Source of the DNA: Akkermansia muciniphila
Lineage (GTDB): Bacteria > Verrucomicrobiota > Verrucomicrobiia > Verrucomicrobiales > DEV007
DNA length: 43,698 nucleotides
NCBI GenBank assembly: GCA_945883495.1
Contig: CAMCXS010000049.1
Coordinates: 1 to 43,698 of the forward strand
Reading direction: 5' to 3'
Both the position numbers and the translations under genes were made by a program. Position 1 is the first letter of the stretch. Each line of letters starts with the position of its first letter. Below the pieces are notes generated by a model. It was not told the DNA's origin. It did not search any database and saw nothing but the letters and a program-made list of their open reading frames with translations. Below, piece after piece: positions 42,301 through 43,698 of this stretch.

Positions 42301-43048
42301 TCCGGACGGACTCCAACTGGCGGATCACCAGGGCGGGTTCCGGCTGGTCAAAGCAGACATCGCCCCGGACTACGACCGCGCCGCCTTCCTCTCCGCCACC
42401 TCCTCCAAGCGCAGTGTGGATGCCCAAGAAGCCGAACAACTGATGCAACAAGCCAACCAGTTCCTCCAATCGGGCCAAAACAACGTCGCTAGCCAAATCT
42501 TCTTCAACGCCGCCAATCGCTCCGGCCTCGACGCCGCTTCCAACGAAGACGCCCGCGTCCAACTCGACAACCTGATGACCCAACAAGCCATCGTCGGCCT
42601 CAACAGCCGCCGCCAACGCCTTCTGATCGACAACGGGATCAATGCCGATTCCGCCCCAGCGCACGATGCCCAACTCGCCAAAGCCGCCAGCGGCAACGCC
42701 GTTCTCAATGCCGGCAAAACCGAACTCGCCCCCCAGGAGATCAGTCACCTCCTCCAAGCGGGTTCCGGCGAGGACCAGGCCGCCTTGCGCCGCATCGCCA
42801 CCCGGATCGTGGAACAGCAACAGGGCACCATCACGGCCCCCAAATCCATCTCCATGCTCCTCCCCGAAGGCGGACGCGTCCACGAATTCCTCCGTCCCGT
42901 CCAAGCCGGCGAGGGCTCTCCACTCGATCTCCGCATTTCCCTGGTTCCCTCCCAAGCGCCTGGCTTTGCCCAATGGCTGATCACCGGAATGGCCGTCCTG
43001 GGCGTCGCGGTCGCGCCAATCCTCGGCCGAAAGCGGAATTCACCTTGA
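36350..43048 (+). CDS. giant duplicated envelope protein downstream of the sigma/anti-sigma pair
   Basis: A 2232-residue protein with an N-terminal signal peptide (LLPLLLLAPTLWAQ). Half one (about 20-1010) is beta-rich. A cluster of about five hydrophobic segments spans 1014-1195 (WLVTAGFWPLLGLASLVCAA; TAGLWCFAVAGGLLLW; GAVLFLGAVTIGLLVRWLPV; MSLLGLLLWAAP). Half two (about 1200-2150) is again beta-rich, followed by a Gln/Asn-rich helical part and a final anchor (WLITGMAVLGVAVAPILG) with a KRN tail. The halves repeat each other: AYRFPSGAHAF at 510 and AYRYSAAAGEI at 1511; AFRIRDRGWTVSMTVERL at 680 and AFRILHQDWSLDLNVENL at 1673. No enzymatic motif is recognised. It lies 44 bp after the VWA gene. 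Confidence 0.75.
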   Translation: MNRLLPLLLLAPTLWAQSPETHIVIEAKGLAPEIPLVFSAAAESTVTISHRSVEQRIQLRTTRLQGKGVLSLGLAGTDGAVTAVTGNGLKAWAVRQEGEARFLDLTVEDNLTDGAFDLTLEAKFRGLPRPLDLAHLRPGKAASLTSVVTIQFDPRVEGTLADGLTGFVTVAPKEPLRLNSTGGGRIPLELAWRGAAPREASLERASLTGKLAPDGKSITFSLEGLAAASEADVTLPLLSGNAAVTSLPTIDGLLWRLGGSGPEPVHLLEFARAGQFPFTATFVTPVREEGEWSRVDFALPGAGAVVPVRIEGLPAKLEFAQNGVIPRMNGAAWEGFLPASGRSEIAWRSSTEQDDGRLFFTSTSVVDCRAGAGLLRQDHQIEFKVLQGKLERLELEIAGPGEIVAVEGEGVTAWSVEPAEATRKLLITLDRPAESTRNLVVRTQTALESLPFTVSGVRLSPIGAVRHSGFLRLASEGAVRLDPVDLNGLTQLAPTQFPLPADPASRQVFAYRFPSGAHAFSLKIDRVQPEIAVSQVTVYRLGETSRVIDASLEFDIREAPVREIDLHIPAEYSVGAVEGSQLADHVPGTVVENGQRSLRLVFAQGVEGRHLVHLDLEWNGAAALPSWALPRLEFPGAKTVTGDLAVAGDPGFRLTSGAVTGLAERPVAQFPKTAKDLQQAFRIRDRGWTVSMTVERLPQSVQADVFHLYSLSERRAHASILFNYLVTGAPVANLEIAIPSSAENVAAEGRDVRGWQREGDVLKVALQQPILGTYTLLLTWQEALPAENAAIRPGAAQPLNAASERGFLQVVSPMQLTVQVAKLSPGLLSLDPMELPAELRLLNSAPPLATYQYTSRPCDLDLQVQWFDRAGTAPQLVEFAEVEDRVSPDGDVVTTLSAFVKSRGQSGFRFQLPGGESHRLWSVLVDGAAVNARRDGDWMIVPLPPSANASVPLEVQLRIGREDQKEHTTLRLPVIDAPVLKTTWRIVADGNGRLLPLQFPAQLPQLAPTGNGIRWLVTAGFWPLLGLASLVCAAFFTPRWAPLCALFAFGLAAQQTWHAWQTRPEAPAALTLSLPSRSPQESISFAVRHLDPEEWMFPTAGLWCFAVAGGLLLWRLRSRDNTSVLAASAAAAIGVLLQPNGAVLFLGAVTIGLLVRWLPVWWTAFAKGLSTRPRPAPAAVPMSLLGLLLWAAPEHGRAEEPPQPWLTEDWSAPQTISETWTIQDKELVATASLSVDGSPGDRFIFLSGTAILTRFESTSLSVARAEISGTGAVYVATLNPGASTGQAEFAYRLPVPDPSAGFPIASGPAAVHEVHASYEKPGWIFESPALMSATPDGHLRLAAQPGSQMTLKPKGRDPKSEPTVFHIESRQLLIARPGVLDGRHEISVRPSRGLVKELHFEVPEGFTISEVEGPVPNWRFDAEAHRLTVVLGAARAENFALNIVSQRTLPDLPAEVTLAPLRCQDSESEVGLIAVATGPEIQMEKSSAVAFVPVNPDDFPIPEGDAVLHRAYRYSAAAGEIALRAVPVDPEVRVNSEEILSFGEERIVLSAKLAVEITRAGLFQLGFTVPEGYEVESLSGSCVRDWSESARAVRINLNGKTTGACELSLTLSAPTPQAILFPVPRITLDAVNRQTGQLIVRPAAGIRLTASQRRNISELDARAAGAPGQGTLAFRILHQDWSLDLNVENLEPWIAGQVLQDVTLREGQTRTAIYAKLKVEQASVRSLRIGLPADAESVRAVGDAVSDLVKLPGDDATAWELRFRRRIFGDTAVRIEFDRRRPETQISETVTPASFPHVNQLTHHLALRTSGRLEMEPLRPGEGWQPADWTALAPALRDQGTRATPAESLRILPNAAPLTVSVRRNELADALRLRVSAGTLRTVLSANGDQVTVVDMTVAVVQRGSLEMSLPENAELFHIHVNGESANAVRSAKGLRFHVLPNAGGSTGHVQVAYAVKSRTARAIALAGPILDVPMENLVWRVFLPDGLQLADHQGGFRLVKADIAPDYDRAAFLSATSSKRSVDAQEAEQLMQQANQFLQSGQNNVASQIFFNAANRSGLDAASNEDARVQLDNLMTQQAIVGLNSRRQRLLIDNGINADSAPAHDAQLAKAASGNAVLNAGKTELAPQEISHLLQAGSGEDQAALRRIATRIVEQQQGTITAPKSISMLLPEGGRVHEFLRPVQAGEGSPLDLRISLVPSQAPGFAQWLITGMAVLGVAVAPILGRKRNSP

Positions 43049-43080
43049 AATGGCTGGCTGGCGATTCATCGCTGGCCACC

Positions 43081-43653
43081 TCACCCATCCAGTTCCACGC
43101 CCCGGTAGATTTCGGCCAAGGGGATGACGCACCCCACGGAGTCGATCCTCAACAGATCGCCAGGCTGGTGCAACGAATGGTAGAGCCACTCCGCACCCTG
43201 GCGGCGGAAAACGTCCACGGCCAGGCTGGTCTGCGAGACGAGGATGTATTCCTGGAGGCTAGGCAATGTCTGGTAGCGATGGAACTTGCCGCCACGATCG
43301 TAGGGTTCCGTGCTGACGGAAAGGACTTCGATGATGAACGAGGGGTTCGTGTAGGCGTCCTTCGCCTCATCGTAAAGCTGGACGGGCCCGCACAAACCCG
43401 AGACATCGGGGTACACAAACGTGTTCGCGGCTTCGATCCGCACCTTCATATCGGAGCCGACGGCGATGCAGGGGCGGTCTTTCAGGGCGTTGCCAACCTC
43501 CCGGAGGCAATTGGCGGCGATGACATTGTGCCGCAAAGTGCCGCCCGCCATCGCAAAGATCTCACCGTCCACATACTCGCTACGCGTCTCCGCCGCCCGC
43601 TCCAGAGCGAGATACTCCTGCGGAGAAAGCCAAGGCTTGCGCAACGCGGACAT
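43081..43653 (-). CDS. Uma2-family putative endonuclease, second copy
   Basis: About 190 residues from the ATG at 43653 (MSALRKPWLSPQEYLALER, the usual family opening). In-frame ATG 43668 and TTG 43692 are less likely. The PD-(D/E)XK signature is clear: RSEYVDGEIFAMAGGTLRHN, YPDVSGLCG, FIIEVLSVSTEPYDRGGKFH, RYQTLPSLQEYILVSQ. It is shorter than the copy at 29503, without the coiled-coil tail. It converges on the giant gene with a 32-bp gap. Function in DNA metabolism or genome defence is predicted, not shown. Confidence 0.9.
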   Translation of the reverse strand: MSALRKPWLSPQEYLALERAAETRSEYVDGEIFAMAGGTLRHNVIAANCLREVGNALKDRPCIAVGSDMKVRIEAANTFVYPDVSGLCGPVQLYDEAKDAYTNPSFIIEVLSVSTEPYDRGGKFHRYQTLPSLQEYILVSQTSLAVDVFRRQGAEWLYHSLHQPGDLLRIDSVGCVIPLAEIYRGVELDG

Positions 43654-43698
43654 CGGTAGGGAAAGCATGGGGCAGCCCAACAGTGGATTCAAGTTTGC

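Overview
The window looks like chromosomal DNA of a GC-rich, Gram-negative-type bacterium, most likely Verrucomicrobiota; a related PVC-group bacterium is the main alternative. This is an inference from gene families: a PSCyt1/DUF1549/DUF1553 protein overlapping a DUF1501 protein, an ECF sigma factor followed by an anti-sigma/STN/VWA fusion, two Uma2-type genes, and a membrane-anchored ferric-type ABC importer. There are no rRNA or tRNA genes, no CRISPR array, no insertion sequence and no prophage.

Layout. 1-2375 (+): the end of a PIG-L deacetylase, a small methyltransferase and a GT2-TPR glycosyltransferase, probably a glycan or surface-polymer cluster. 2404-12867 (-): a lipase-3-like protein that has lost its serine nucleophile, the DUF1501 and PSCyt1/DUF1549/DUF1553 pair, a SWIM-SNF2 helicase, a sugar isomerase/epimerase-like TIM barrel and a degenerate HupE/UreJ-like membrane protein. 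12926-14907 (+): two tandem L,D-transpeptidase paralogues. 15111-19110 (+): a TPR-AAA+ ATPase behind a good sigma-70 promoter, a small TPR envelope protein and a polytopic membrane protein. 19364-20679 (-): an HTH-receiver regulator and a GT2 glycosyltransferase in one unit. 21010-22964 (+): a 38-codon ORF with a strong ribosome binding site, an intrinsic terminator, and two tandem M23 peptidases, the second preceded by a perfect dyad. 22972-24582 (-): citramalate synthase. 24918-29443 (+): a three-gene ABC importer. 29503-31705 (+): a Uma2 protein and an alpha/beta-hydrolase fused to a TPR/TRAFs-binding-like tail. 31835-43048 (+): ECF sigma factor, a 1306-residue anti-sigma/STN/VWA protein and a 2232-residue envelope protein. 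43081-43653 (-): a second Uma2 gene.

The most novel unit is the 11-kb sigma-factor locus. The sigma gene is followed after one base by a predicted membrane-spanning anti-sigma protein. Its exported part carries two tandem STN/secretin-N-like modules and a VWA domain with an intact MIDAS. The next gene encodes a giant exported protein that is an internal duplication: matching motifs recur about 1000 residues apart. I read it as a possible trans-envelope sensing or scaffolding system, which is inference. The window is also rich in cell-wall enzymes (two LDTs and two M23 proteins in tandem pairs), and the 38-codon ORF plus terminator in front of the first M23 gene resembles an attenuation leader.
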